64,000 nucleotides of DNA. Origin: Linepithema humile. Taxonomy: Eukaryota; Arthropoda; Insecta; Hymenoptera; Formicidae. Below are positions 47,858 to 62,000 of this stretch, one piece after another. The notes beneath the pieces were generated by a model, which was given only the letters and a program-made list of their open reading frames with translations, was not told where the DNA came from and searched no databases. The position numbers and the translations under genes are program-made. How positions within the stretch are numbered: the stretch's first letter is position 1; every line of letters begins with the position of its first letter. Where the stretch lies: the NCBI RefSeq assembly GCF_040581485.1, contig NC_090133.1, positions 18,538,001 to 18,602,000 on the forward strand, read 5' to 3'.

Positions 47858-50480
47858 TCGCCTACAAATACAAGTATGCGCGATTCGCCGGTAAATACTC
47901 GTGGACACGTCACTAGCAGCAAATTATATTTCTGCCCAAGTGAAAAAAACAATTGAATAATTATATTGCTTTCATCGCTTCGCCCGTTGAATCGATGCCG
48001 CGTTCGCTGTTTCCGCGAGCCCGCGCTAGTTTTGATTATTTTACCAACGTAATCGCACTTTGTCGAAAAGTAACGAGAGAAGTATGTAGCACGGTTTAAT
48101 TATTTTCACCGTCAGAGAGATATTTCAGTCACGCCCTGTCCGAGTAATTGCCCATCGCTCGCTTCCTCGAATGTATTTTATGCTCCCTCTGTTTGTCCCG
48201 AAAGTAACAATTTCCTAATTTGCTCGGTAGCCGTAGGGGGAACGCGCAAGTTACAATAAATTCTGGGTATCTCATTTCCTCTCCCTTCTCGTGTGCGTGC
48301 GTCTAATAAAGGATGCACGAAACGAGGTAGACGGCCTCTACATACGCTCCACCCCTGTTTTATCTGTTATCCATTAGCTCGCCACCCTCACGCCTACAGT
48401 CTCGGGATTAAAATTCACGTATTCGTAAAACTCGATACAAGCACACGCGACCGTGCTAATAGCTTTGTGTCATATTATAATAGTGATCATCGTCATATAT
48501 CGGGAAATTGACAAAGCCGCTGCTTACGAGCAGCGTGCGTTTGATTAGTCGTAAAACTGGCGCAAACTGGTAATTGGCATTCTAATCAAATGTCCTCGAC
48601 CTGTAATTAGTTAACGGGTCAGTTGCAATTCCGACAACCAGTTACAGTCGAAATCTCTTGCGGTATTACTTACTAACGCAAATTTCGCGTTTGCAAAATT
48701 TTACCTTTCCTTTTATGTAAAATCTCAACAATAGTGAGGATAGATACGAAAGTATGAATACATTGGCATGAATCAAACTGCGCGAAAGAAAGAAAATAAA
48801 AAGGTAGGAAAGAGAAAAAGCGGGAGATAAATGCAATGCCATCGAGCGCTCCGATCAACCGTCGTGCTTAACGATACTATTGAAATTTTCCCGTCCATCC
48901 TCATCGCTTATCTCTCGCCCGTGTCGCAACCCCCGGATGCTTTGTGTTGGCGCCTGCATATCGCGAGGATGAGAAAGCGGACGAATAGTGAAGATAACAG
49001 TAATCCGTGTAGCTGAGGATGAAAACAGAGGAAAGGACCAACATTGAACGCCGAGCTTAATTAGACGAGTGGAGGAAAAGGGGAAGGAGGGTGTGAGAGA
49101 GTCGGGGACGAGAGAGGGCGATCGAAGAGGGAAAAGAGTTAGAAAAACTACCACTCGTCGTGCCGTGCGAAGTAGTCGCTCGATAGAAGGCGGCATCGAT
49201 TCCACCCTCTCTTCTTGTAAGCGACGACTCGTTTCCTCTTTCTCACTCTCCGCCTCGCCCTCCGTCTCGCGTATCAGGCGCCTCACGCACGACAGTGCCC
49301 GTTTTCCGTGAAGGGAAAAAAGAAGGGAAGGAAAGGTACACACGACGGAGAGGCGCCGTCGTAGGTTTCGCGTTGCCGCCTCGCATGTTCCAGGATGTTG
49401 AATCTTTTATGCCGGCGACGCGCTGGCTCACTTATCTATAGTTTATATCGGCGTGGCAGACGATCTCTCGAAATTCTACGCTCGTAGAGACGCGCGCGCG
49501 CTCCGAGACATCGCGAAACTTTACGCAGTTGTCGGTATTGAATGTCGTATCGCCCGTATCAAGTAAATTTAAAGGCACTGCTCTCTCTTTCTACAGAAGC
49601 TACGGAAACAAAATCGCAGTAAAATTCAGCATTATCATTATTAAACGTAGAAGCTATATGATTTTGGAGTAATCAAAATTCCGCGAAGAAAAGATATTCA
49701 AAAGTACATAAAAATGAAATACTTCGAAATCTCTTAAGCGCACGATGTCGCCTTTCGTCGGTGTAAAGCCGATTTTAACGATGAGACTTGATCGACGCCT
49801 GTCAATAATTGATTGATACAAGGTAGCGCACAATTCCCGCGGGGAAGTCAAATAATTACATAGAATTACGCATAGCCTCCTGGCCGCAGAATGATTAATT
49901 GCGTCACGCCGACATTAGCGTACGCAGTCTGGCCGTTCTATCTCGGCGGCGGGTCGCGGCGTTTTCGAAATTGATTAATCGCCGAATAATTGGCGAAAGA
50001 GAGTGAGAGAGAGGCGAAGGTGGTCGAGACGCTCTCTTGTCGTCCGTTCGCTCGAACAAGCCGAATACATTCATAACGCGGAACACGGAACCGGGAACAT
50101 AGTCGGAAACAGCTGCGGCGGACAGTGGCCCAGCATGCATGCGAGCTGGCGTGGACCGGCAAGAGAAACATTTCGACCGAATGCGACCTTATTAGAGAAT
50201 TCGGTGAACATCCAGAAAGAGCATCTTCTCTCGGATTTCTCTCAAATTTGAATATCTCGAATTCCGACAATCAAATCGGTTTTCGGTTTTAGAACGGTAT
50301 TTTAAAGATGTCAGGCAGAAATTCACGGAAAAAGCGCAGATTTCGACGTTTGACATAAAAAGCTCGTAATTAAAAGATCAAAGTATCTACGTGAAGAAAA
50401 GGTTTTGAAATATATTATAATGACAAAACTTGTCATTACTCAAAGTAACTAAATTGTGAACGTAAGCGTTCTTTTCAGAG
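47858..50480. other. Gene-less stretch, mixed composition
   Basis: CpG-rich at 47950-48330, 48890-49560 and 49870-50220, purine-rich at 49020-49150, AT-rich elsewhere. Frames of up to 162 codons at 48855-49343 are low-complexity. Nothing else was recognised. Confidence 0.5.
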
Positions 50481-50486
50481 TCTTAC

Positions 50487-50546
50487 CTCTTCGCCATGAA
50501 TAGCCAATTAAGAAACTTTTTGGAAGAAAATCAAATCTGTGCTTAC
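50487..50546 (-). other. Possible RS-exon (60 nt) directly after a ratchet acceptor
   Basis: On the minus strand this 60-nt segment begins with GTAAGC right after a strong acceptor and ends ATGGCGAAGAG before a second donor, GTAAGA (50481-50486). The layout of acceptor, reconstituted donor, short exon and downstream donor is that of recursive-splicing exons. Two of the three frames contain a stop, including the frame that would feed phase 0 into the rhomboid exon, so inclusion would probably truncate the product. It could instead be an ordinary untranslated or alternative exon. There is no homology evidence. Confidence 0.45.
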
Positions 50547-50600
50547 CTGTAAAAAACAGAAAAAATCGAATCAATAAACAATTAGTAAATATTTATTCAT
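50541..50600 (-). promoter_or_regulatory. Candidate recursive splice (ratchet) site
   Basis: The minus strand reads GATTTTTTCTGTTTTTTACAG with GTAAGC following at once, so the acceptor AG (50548-50547) abuts a donor GT (50546-50545). This matches the known ratchet consensus of a pyrimidine tract, NCAG and GTAAGT with only a C at the last donor base. A TTACTAATTG branch-point-like sequence lies about 30-40 nt upstream. It is on the same strand as the rhomboid exon and about 48.5 kb upstream of it. This was the only site of this quality I noticed on either strand. Confidence 0.55.
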
Positions 50601-51253
50601 GTTAAAATTAATTTTTATGTATGTATGTTCGAGGTACGATTAAAAATTCATTCCCGGTAAATTTTGCTCGCTTTTGTGAAGGAAACGAGCAGGTGCGATC
50701 AATTAATTTCTCGATTGTTAACTCGACAATTCGGGCGGCCATAATTTTATTGTCGATCCACGACACACATCGTCCCTTCACAAAAGTTAAACGCAAGTGT
50801 GCGCGCGGATAATCAATTGCTTTTCGATGCTCCTAATAAATGTGCGGGTTTGCTTTGTGCCGAGCAAATACACGAACGCGTGGAGTTACGACACAAACGA
50901 TCGTTGCGAGTACAATACGATCACCAGACGAACGCCACGCTTCGACCAAACATCGAGTTTTATAACTGAGAATTAATTTGCTTATAACTTGTGAGAAAAG
51001 GCATATTTTTCTTTTCACCCGATCGATTTAACTATTATACAATATTTTTAAATGCACGATTTTAATACATAATACAGAAAAGTAAACAATAATTTAAAAT
51101 ATATAAAACGCGTTATAACAACTACAAGATTATAAAAATCGAAAAATAATATTCACTGAAAAAATGTAAATATTAAATAGAAAACATAAATATTAAACGA
51201 CGAAAATCGTAACAAAGCGTCAACAATTTACATTCGTAAAAATGAGGACATTA

Positions 51254-51268
51254 TTTTTTTTTTTTTTT
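51254..51268 (+). repeat. T15 homopolymer
   Basis: Fifteen T followed by CAATCAG. The tract plus AG resembles an acceptor but nothing follows that looks coding. Confidence 0.9.
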
Positions 51269-51584
51269 CAATCAGCTACCAGTATTAATCAACAAACACA
51301 TATACTTGCATGTTCTCATATATTTTTCGTTAAATAAATACGAGGAATGTTCTGCTAAATTCACATGGGAATATTGAACGTCAAGTACGGCAGAAAGGAA
51401 TCGAAGTTAACGGAAAAGGAAAGAAAAGGCATATAAAAAGGAAAAAGAAAAGGAAAATGCACACATGTGTGGGCAAACCAGTCCGATGTATTGGTCTATG
51501 CGCCACTCTCTTATGTCACACGACGCAAACGTATGGCTCTATCGTCTGCCGGCGTGTGTGTTCACACTACAAAACTCCTTCCTT

Positions 51585-51596
51585 CCCCCCCCCCCC
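51585..51596 (+). repeat. C12 homopolymer
   Basis: Twelve consecutive C, the second such run in the window. Confidence 0.95.
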
Positions 51597-53980
51597 GCAC
51601 TCGTGCGCATATATTGTGAGTCTTCGAAACTTCGACAGGAAGGGAAAGGCTCAGTTAGAACAGAATACTACACAGTAGGAAGCATCCTGCCGCGCGCTCT
51701 ACACTATTCTTTTTCCAACTTCCTGTATTATATTTTTTATAATCATTATATTATAAATAATTTATGATATAACAATAACAATAATGTAATAGTATTGATC
51801 TACAAAGTATAACTTTTAAAACGGAGAAAAAAGTTGAAAAGTTAACTAGCTCGCACCGTTTTGCCAAGATGCAAAGTTACACACCAAGATTGAATCAAAG
51901 TTGCATATTCACACTCTGTGTCGTATCCACTTAACAAAGTTTTCACATAATTAATATCTACAAGCAAATTCTCAATTAACACACACTAAAATTAGAAGCA
52001 ACGCTGGTCTAATTTTGCTTAAAACAGAAACAGTTAATGCAGCGTTAAACGTGTGAACAGCTTCCACGTGACCCTCATTAATTAGAAAAGCTAAAGATGA
52101 CCATCTGCTATCCCTTAAGCGGCGTTGCTAAAAGTAGGTACAAGAGGGGACAAATTCAACGTAAAGTGATACTAAGAACCGGAAGTTTCGTAAAACGGAA
52201 GTTTCCTTATTTCAGAATTCTTTTACACTCAGTCACATACATGAAGTATTAGTATTATTTATACATACAATAATAATAATGCAAAAGCATGTATGTGTGC
52301 AATTATGTACTTATAACATAAAATTATTAATGTAATATAATTTAATACGTTTATGTATTTATGTATTTGAATTATTTAATAAACGTTCCCTCGTCTTTAC
52401 GAAAGTTCGATCTGTCGCTAGTATTCGATTGCGCAGGATGTAATCGTCGTCCTGTCATGCGAACTTCATTTCCCGTGGGAGAAACTACGGAATCGATGGG
52501 CGCGGTCCACCCTTTGAAATATTCCCAATATAGATATATATGTACTACGTAATTAGTTCATAAATATAGCGACATCTTTCTTTAACATACATATGACATT
52601 CTAATGTTCACCAATATACAGTTACGAAAATTATGAATTTTTTTTCCTACCGCGACTCGAATACGTTTCATCGCAGATCGTGCGCTAAAAAAAATTTCGA
52701 TCTAAATGATTATACACGAGTTCGCAATTTCAATTCCTCTAATTTTAATCACGATTATACCGCCAGCGCGAACGAAAAAGCTTTCATCAGTCGAGCAGAA
52801 TTTATTTAACGTTACGTTATTTCAGCCCGTGTTTTACAACGGAAGCGGTAGACAAATTCTGCAGAATCGAAATATTACTAAAATTAGCATGTGTTTTAAA
52901 TTTAATAAATACTCTATTTTTCCTATTTTTATCATATAAAGTTAATAAGTGTACGTATTTATAATTAAAGCCTGATTCGTCTATAAATTATCATTAAATC
53001 GTTAAATTTCACATGTTAATATGTCGGTTTTCAAAAGTTCAAAAATTTGGTGAACTAATTCATACCTATTCGCTCGACAATTCCAAACTATCAATTCCCT
53101 CGCGAAACAGCCGTGCATTTCGCGGTTAATTCCGTTTTGTCGAATTCTTATTTCCTCGTTGATTAAGACGGGCGCGCGTAATTGAGACTTGATTGTATCC
53201 GCGACGAGTGCGGCTTACGCGCGCGGCAGGAGAAAATTATAGTAATTTTCACCGCTTGCCGCTTCTTCGTTGAAGCGAACGTTTAGACGCCAGATAATTG
53301 ACACTACAATCCGACCTCACTTTGATCGAACGGGATCGGGCGGGGATTTGTTTGCAACTTCGGAAATACTCGGATCAAGTGTACGGAAGCCTCGACGGCT
53401 TAAATTGGCTTTTATGACGATGAAAAATTGTCGTCGAAAGTTTTAAAGCGAGGTTCGGTATTTTTCGAATTCTTCCGCCGCTGCTAACGAAGATGGGCGG
53501 CGCTTTTAATCTGAGTTTGATTACATCGCCGGCGAGTTTGTCGCCCGGAAATAATTACGTGCCATTCTGATCCGTTTAACGCACGAGATGTAACACTTTT
53601 AACTACGTGCCGGCGACGTGTTCAATTTGTGCGCTTTTTCGTCTTGCTTATTTAAAATTTTGCAAACGTTTATAAAATTCTTTATTCATCATTAAATTAA
53701 GTTTTTGAATAATTATTATATATAAGAGAAAAAAAACTTAAAAAAGAGGAATTTTACCAACGATTATGGTACGATGCAACTTACATTTTTGTACGTTAAA
53801 AAAATAGAGAAATAGAACATCTTTTAATGCCATTCATTACACTACAATCGCGATTACACAATTGCTCGCGCAATTATATAGCGCAGCGATAAAATCCATT
53901 TTGTGATTTCCATTTCATTCCATTTTACAATTTGCTGACAATTCCTAAGGCGATGTCTTTAATGCCTGCCCGAATGTGTC

Positions 53981-54050
53981 GACGCGAGTGTAAACACATT
54001 AGAAGTATGTTGTCTGGCGAGAGGAAAACCAGACACACTCGCGTGAGTCG
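53981..54050. other. Multi-stem hairpin, possible three-way junction
   Basis: CGCGAGTG (53983-53990) pairs with CACTCGCG (54036-54043), and TGTCTGG (54011-54017) pairs with CCAGACA (54029-54035), directly stacked on the 3' side. The 20-nt insertion on the 5' side (53991-54010) contains a small GTG/CAC stem, giving a possible junction. The one-sided insertion argues against a microRNA precursor. Confidence 0.55.
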
Positions 54051-57000
54051 AAAAGCCGGGTGATAAATGTCCAAAGAAAAGCTGAAGGGCGCCAGAGTGC
54101 GTTATTAAAGACTTTATCCGTAGCGCCACATGTGTACCCTTAAAGTTTATTGCGTAAAACCTAAATAATATATAGAGAAAATTTTATGGATTTTTTTTAT
54201 ACGTAATAATGCAAAATTATGCGATAGACAATTGCAAGACATTTACGAAAACGATTGTACGAAATTCTTGACAGTTGATAAAAATTTATATAGCGCACGA
54301 AAGCACCGTGCAAAAAATGTATAATTAATTATATTAAAAAAAACGTGGCATGTCTAACGGAAAGACTATCATTTAACGAGTAAACATAATTTAAGTGTTG
54401 CTCATGAAATGCACGAACGAAGTAGCAGAAACCTTCACATCGCACTGCTAAGTTCGCGACGCAGAAAGACCGTAAATATGATTCTGCGCTTCGGTACTTT
54501 GCTTTTACGAATGAACGACGAGCGACTGTAAAACGACCAACAAAGTACCGAATACGAAATACTCGTGAATTTTTCAACAGCCCACGTCGAGGAGAAATCT
54601 CGAATGCGTTTCTTCGTAGCGTATCGTAACGTCTAGCTAGATGCGAAATCCTTGTCTCCGCATTTCGTATGTTGACGAACATCGTAATTATTTACATTAT
54701 GTGCTCTACATAAAGTACTTTGCGTCAATCAGATCTTTTTTCTGACGTTGCGCAATCATCATGAAAACTGTCGCGTCGATTTTATAGAATCAAAAGTTGT
54801 GCGTATTTGTCAATATATTTTAAGACAAATTAAACATATAAAAATTATAATTCTTAATAATTTAAAAACTACTTAAATATCTTACTATTAATAACAGTAT
54901 TCAATTGTAATTTATGGTAAACAAGAATAACTTAGAATTTCTTCTTGAAATGTCACCTGCGCAACAGGATTTTGTAATTAGATGCATTAAAAGTGCAAAA
55001 GTTTCAATATAAATAAATCTTTATTTTCGTTTGATTTACCTTCGTCGCTTCTATTATTATCAATATCTATTTTAGACGGACAAAATATTATAAAACAATA
55101 CTTACGCATACCAATTTTATTTCCTATTTTAAAATATCAAATTTTAGAAAAAAAAATCAAATTTATCCGAACTCAATCGCACAAATTACATTATCTCCAA
55201 ATTTTTTAATTTGCAAGTTATTTATATAATAATCGTTAATGCTCTGTATTGCTAGAAATAACCGAACGAATATTTCTTCTCCAATAAACATACTCTCGAA
55301 ATAAAGCTCCGTGTTACGAGCGCTGCAGACTTTCGAATCTATATCTTCGTATGTACTGAAACATGTACGATATAAACACGTAAGGTGCGCGCTCTTGTTC
55401 ACGATATCCATTGTTCGCGTCACATTGTAGCAACGACTGAAACTTAACGCGTTACTACAGTTGTTTGTTACGTAATGCAAGCACGTGTTTCATAATAACG
55501 CCTATATGATACAATAAAATTATTTTTCGTCAACCTCGGCTATCATTTGCCTCGGCGCGAGCGTTGAAAAATCACTTTACATTGTTCAATGCTTCACGCA
55601 TATAATACGTATTTTCCGCTTGCATTCCGATGACGATTACAGTTAAACTAAATGTAAATATCTCTTTTATTCATCCATTGTTTATTAAGCGGTTAGTTCC
55701 CAATTGTTTATTCTCCATTTAAAAGAATGATTAAAACGCTGATATATTAAACAATTGAGAACATATCTCGCATTGTCCGCAACGGATTGTCGCACTAGCG
55801 AAAGACTTGTTTTTTCGTGAAGTATTTTTTAACGTACCTCTGTCTTTGGAAGTGCACCTGTGTACACAGGGGTTCTCTCTTTTAAATTTAAATAAATTAC
55901 TGTGTAACAAACGCAATTACTTGGAATAACACGTAAACTTCTCTTTTACGCTTTAGATAAAATCCAATCAACTTTGCTTGCGAATGTACCGTTTAGTATT
56001 CTAGAGAGGCAAAACTTTTCTCACAACGATTAACGATCTAAAATCCTTCTTTATCTCCTTCTCATCCCTATTTTGTATTTATCACGTCCTTAGCTTTTAT
56101 GGGAAGAGTGATATAACGCCCATGCGCGCGCGAGCGCGTCATCTACCTCGTCAATACCTTAGTCGTCCTCGCCTAAAAAAGATTTTCATTTTCCGCCGAG
56201 TAGCTCGACGCTGCTTGTCGCTCGTTAGCGGGTTTACGCCCTCGTGAAAACCTTCGTTTTACGCCCTCGCTCTCTCCGCGCGTCGCGCCGAAATCGCGTT
56301 ACTTCTCGCCTCACGAGCTGGCTGCGAAGAGAAGAGGCGGCGAACCCTGAAGAATACATATATACCCTGCATCACTCGACTCGTTTCGCCCTTAGGAAAC
56401 CGTACTTGAAGAATAAAGCAGACAGATAAGATCTCGTCTGTGTTCCTCGCACCTCAATTTGCCTCATCGTGAAACAGAAATACGGTTATTGGCTCGTTCT
56501 CGCGACTTGATCTCAACGATTAAGTTACGCTGAATCCGAAGATGCTACTCGCGCAATCCAAGCGATATATTATACAATGTCAAGTTAATTATAATAAAAT
56601 ATTCTTTTCATTGTATTTACGTTCCTACAGAATTTCAATCAATTTTAAATTATATTCTTTGTTATTAATTTTCCATTCAAATTTTTATAATTCAAATCAA
56701 AACTGACTTTTATCAATAGTCATTGATACTCTATCACTTCCGAGATCTGATGAATTATCCGGATAATAGAAACATTAACGTTACATATTTTACAAAAGTT
56801 ACTATTTAATGTTTCATATTATATTCTATAAAAGTTAAATTAATTAATTTCAATTATAAATACATATTCTGGTCACTTTTTTTCTGTATTAATAAAAAGT
56901 TATTAATTTATTATTATTAGTAAAAAGTTAGACATACTTTTCAGTCCATTTTGTAAGTAATTTCGCGATTCCGAGATTCCTTTCCGAGATTCTCACTTTT

Positions 57001-57900
57001 AACGACGGGAATAGCAGAGAAGCGGTTTCCTGGGATTTAGCGGACTAAATAATGAGGCATAATGATTGCACGATCAGATTACCGAAATTGGAAAGACGCC
57101 AAAAAGTCCGCCACGATGCCCCGCGCATTTACCGAGGCACGCGCTGCACTCGGCTTCGCGATGCGTGACCTCGATGAAGGGTCGGTTGTAGCGCACGCGA
57201 ATGTTGCGTTACGTTTACAAACAGTCGGATTTATTCTTCGTGTTGTAATGTTTATTTGCGCTTTTAGCGGATCGGCACGTTTTGCGGCAGGATATTCGTT
57301 TGATCCTCACCCAGCTCGGCACTTTTTCCAACTCAAGCTCGTCGAGGCGACCGTAAAATACAGACGGATCCCGCGATTAACTGCTCGCGCTCTGTTTAAT
57401 CCTTCTATTCTCACACAAACTGTTATAGAATTAACATCCATCTATCCATTCATACTTTTAATTTTTTAATGAAGCCAAATAGCTAAACTGAACGACAAAT
57501 GGCACAATAGAATAATTTTCCGAATTATATAAGATAAAATTTTCATTTTTAACGTGGATTTTCTGATAGCCATCGAATAAATAGCCACAAATAAAAATAA
57601 ACTTAAAAAAAGAAGAATGTTATTTTGCATTAATTTCATTTGACGTGAACTCGTTACTCGTCGTCGACGTTAATTACGTCCCACGAGATCGCGGCCTACA
57701 TTGTTCGAATATAGCGAAATAATAGCCGGCGGCCTTCTCGTACGCGACATGTGGCGATAAATAAACTTAATCGATGCGCCTCAAAAGGCGAAGGTTAACA
57801 GTGTCATCGCTCTCATTTCATTGAACGATGTACACAATAAATTCGCATAATGGGCGCGTATCGCGCGCGTTGCAAAAGGTTAATGACCGTCGCCCGGCCG
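54051..57900. other. Gene-less stretch, AT-rich with a CpG block
   Basis: AT-rich except 56100-56420 and 57000-57340. A 135-codon frame (57062-57469) and minus-strand frames at 54329-54682 and 55163-55480 show no family resemblance. Confidence 0.5.
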
Positions 57901-58243
57901 TCCGGTGTATCCGCGGCGCCTTACTTGCCCGACGCGACCTCCCCCTGAGAGGAAGGACATGAAGTTTGTAGACAATACGCCTATTTCCCTAAGGGTCCGT
58001 TTCGTGTCGGCGCGCGCGAAATTGACGTCTGGACGTATTATAAGGGGGACAGTGCTCCGAGGCGATGACGCGCCTGACGCGGGTGCGTGTTACACGTCTA
58101 TACATACATACATCTATCTCCGCGCGGTACGTCATCATAATTCAGCTAAACGGGTAACGGTATGCTGCACATGTGGCGAGGGATAGACGGACCATGTTTG
58201 CGCGAGGGACACAAAGCTTCCCCCTCCCACTCCCATCCTCCTC

Positions 58244-58274
<31 letters not shown>

Positions 58275-59010
58275 AGTTATGAGTGACACACGCGCGCCAG
58301 ATCGGGGAGGAGATCCACGGCAATAGCGGAGCGGCGCAACCCCTGTGTAAGCTGTCGCTTACGTTGCGCCCACTTGAATAAACAACAATTTGATATCGCT
58401 GGATATTGTGTCATCCCGCACGCGTGCATTCGGCCGCGGCATTCGGAGTCGCGCACATAAATACCGCGGCGCGTCCGCACCTGTGCGCGTCGCCCGTGCG
58501 GTCGCCAGTCGCAGTCGCCCGTGGCCGCGTAAATATCCCTTCTCTGCTCCCCTCCCCTCCTTTTAACGCATCTCTCTTTCTCCGCGGATGTGTTATTTTC
58601 TAGCAGTTGCGTTGTTTTGTTATCGCCCGTACGCGGGCTCCATTAGTGGCGTATCATCGCTGTTATCGCACGGCAAATATATGCGGGACTCGCAACGGTA
58701 ACATTGAAGCGGCGGGGAAGAGCGCAATGCTCTTCGCCCGCTTTTCGCGTATTTCCCCGCGGTTTCGGTGCCGGCTATCGCGCCGATTTATCGCTATCGA
58801 GCTGATCAATTCGTCGATTCGATAGCCCCCGTTATCCACTCGAAAAAGATAGAAAGTATGGCGATTCGACCGTACGCGATCGCCCGCACATTTTGCCGAA
58901 AGCGGCCGCGTCCTTTTTACGATTACGATCAGCGGGTGCACTCAAATATTGATAGATTAATCATTAAATTAGACTTGTCAGATCTGTGTGTTCGCTCAAG
59001 TGAACAATAG
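57900..59010. other. CpG-rich block with CT tract
   Basis: A strongly CpG-rich stretch with several overlapping frames of 65 to 93 codons. It contains CACATAAATACC near 58456, a weak TATA-like site in CpG-rich DNA, and the (CT)14 tract. It could be a promoter or enhancer island; no transcript start is supported. Confidence 0.4.
58247..58274 (+). repeat. (CT)14 microsatellite with adjacent (CCT)n
   Basis: Preceded by CCTCCTCCT, then 28 alternating C/T bases. Confidence 0.95.
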
Positions 59011-62000
59011 GAGGCATCGCACAATATGCATAACGCTAGATCGTATATAATCTCAGAAAATATTGTAATTTTTGAAAAAAGTGTGGATATTATACGCAAA
59101 CTGTGGAAGAAAAAGAATTACGCGACATGATATACGTAGGATAATAATGCGCGGTGTACTTATAATGTATTACAAGTCTGTCGCAATATTCTATCATTGT
59201 TGTTACATGTTGCGCATCAACCGCGGCGGTTATTGCGTATTGCAGTTGCGTGAGTTCTGTGCGCTTGTCGATAAGCGCATACATATATAGGAACAGCTTG
59301 TTTAAGGTATTGCTATTGCGGTGTTTTAACGCGTGATTAAAAGCAAACTCGTCAAATGTACATTAGATGAGAATGAAAACTGACGGGATAGAATATAGAT
59401 CAATAGGTAATTATAAGGCATTATTATGTGATTCAATTCAGTCGTTGAATGTAAATATTGAGATGCAGATTTTCCAGATATGTTAATTTTATATATAGAA
59501 TGAATTGTATTTAACTTACATGCTATTTAATTGAACAATTCAAATTGGTAATAAAAAAGAAAAGTTAAATCAAATTAAGCAATCATTAGATTTAGTAAAA
59601 AATAATTCATTAAATTCGCAACTATTTGCAGGTATAATAATTATTAAAATTTGATAAACAGTTAATTAGTTATATTATTTTACAGAAAGATTATGTTCGC
59701 GTTAATGCTTCGTCATTAAGAATCCTACAATCGTAAGAAATGACATTTGCGCACACAGAGGCATCCGTGTAATCATATTCGTCTCCTAGACGCGATTTTG
59801 TAACAAAATGAATAAAGCGAAATAAAATGGGAGCATTTTTACCTAGGGAACTTTTGCGCGATGAAATATGTAGAAATTCGTGGAACAAAAATCGTGCGCT
59901 AAAATAGAAATCCGAATCCTCAAAAATACTGCGCCCGGCGACATGATACGGCGAAAATCGTCGGTTGGCGCGATGAGAATTTAACTCAACTTCATTTTCA
60001 GCCGAGAGACATTCTGTCGTACTGTCTAGTAGAATTCCGCGAAATTCGCGCAGCTACGAATCTCGCTTAGCGAGCGAAATTATTAGAGCGCGCGGTAATC
60101 AGCGGAAATTTATATAGACGACTCGTACGTCGCCGTTAAATATAATATTATGAAGTCACAAGAGCGCGCGGTCGCGGAGTTCGAACGAAAATATCATACC
60201 AAAACATCACGATCGCGTGATTATGCAATCGAGCCCGCGACTTTTGCGGGAGAAAAAAAATATGCATCCGCTTCTGGAATTATGCGGCGACCTTCTTACG
60301 AAGGGAGCTTATTAACCTTATTCCTAAATACTGCTAAATATGCTAACAAGATTATTTTAATGTTTCTATTAATAATACTCAATTCCTAAAAAAATAATGA
60401 TAATGTGAAAATATATTAAAATCATTCATATGCTGCACGATTATAAAAACCATCGAGATATTTATATTGCGAATAACACGAGTTCACAAGGGCTAATCTT
60501 ACTAATTGTAATATAATTGCTTGAATCTCCATATGCATATCCGTATTATTAATACGGACGTATTAATGCTCTTTGTACGGCTAGACATGAGAAAACAACA
60601 CGCAGCCGATTTATTCTTCCGCGCTCGCAGGAATGCGGAGAGAATCGCAAATTCCGCCCAGCGGTTGCGAGGAATAATTAGGCCGTGCAACGGCAACAAT
60701 AATGCGCCATAGAATAATTGATACGCTCGCCGTCGAAGGAAATGCCGCGTTATGAAAGTGCGCGCTCTCGCGCTCACACGCGGCTGAATAAATAATCGTT
60801 CTCGCGCCTATAATATGCGAACCCGGACGTCGGCTCGCGAAATAATCGTCCGCACGACTCGCAGTCGATAGCGTAAAATGTCGTCGGCGGCGACACTCTC
60901 CGCTTGTAGTAATTCGAGGGGGAAAAACGAGGAAAAACAAAATAACGCGACCGCTCCATACGCGAGATATCGAATTGCACGCACGCCAGCGAAAGCATTA
61001 GGTGTATCGCTGCGACGCAGTGAATAACAATTAAAAAGAAAAAAAAGAAAACAGGGAAAAAAATGGGGAAAAGGACACACCCGCATAAACCGTTCAACGG
61101 TAGATACGAGCGTTTTATTTTCGGTCGCGAATAAGCGATGAAATCGTCGGCGATATATGTGAGCGTGCGGACCGTAAAAATTTACTGCTCGCCATACGTT
61201 CGTCGCGGTTTCATCGTCGTTTCCGTGATTTCGAAACGTTACTCGCGGTCGCCGTTGCATTGTTTATATAATTTTTGGGCATCCGCCAATTCAGCGATGT
61301 TTTATCGCTTCGTCGTCCATCTTCATGCTAACCGTGAATCCAACAGGATAATCGTGTCAACTACCGCTTTTGAAAGAGAGAATAATAACATTCACAATCT
61401 AAATTAATCTGCATATAATAGTTGTTAGAAAGCTGTTATTATCAAGCAGTTGACGCGAAGTTTTTTTAAAGACAGTCGTATGTGGCGCATAGAACATAGA
61501 TACACAAATGCAATTAGCGAGAATGTTTGGAAGGTTCAGTAGCGTAGAAAAATTGTGCCATCTCTCGATCTATGTGAAATTACACATATTTCTCACATTG
61601 TCAAACAGACAAATGCGCCGCACGATGAGATGAAAGAGATAATATGATTACATCTCAATATTGCACTCGGGGAGAGGCGTGGTGGAGGACCGCTTCGTGA
61701 GCGGTCAACCGCCAAATAATAATCCGCGATCGGCCGCCGCGCTCACGCGGGCGTTTGTGCGCGAGATATTCGGTCCGACCTATGGCAACACGATCGAAGC
61801 GGATGGAAATTTAATTCCCCGGAGAGGATGGTCGAGTATCGCGGGACCGAACGAAGTACGTGAAGTCGCGGAATTGAATTTTGAAGGGTCCTATGGGTAT
61901 AGGTATGGTTGCATCGTGCGCGCGTGTACACACGTAGACGACGACTTCTCGCGATGTACGCTCGATGCGTATTTTGCACTCGGAGATGCATGCACAATTT

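Larger units (their letters stand above)
50601..53980. other. Gene-less stretch, mostly AT-rich
   Basis: AT-rich at 51010-51360, 51720-51990 and 52200-53050; CpG-rich at 50660-50940 and 53060-53640. Contains T15 at 51254-51268 and C12 at 51585-51596. No gene was recognised. Confidence 0.55.

Noticed and set aside
57062..57469. 135-codon plus-strand ORF with a hydrophobic C-terminal end
   Set aside because: No family resemblance, and the hydrophobic tail coincides with a shift into AT-rich DNA.
57925..57944. 20-nt minus-strand microexon between TTCCTCTCAG and GTAAGG
   Set aside because: Both sites look good, but 20 nt carries no coding evidence and such pairs arise by chance.
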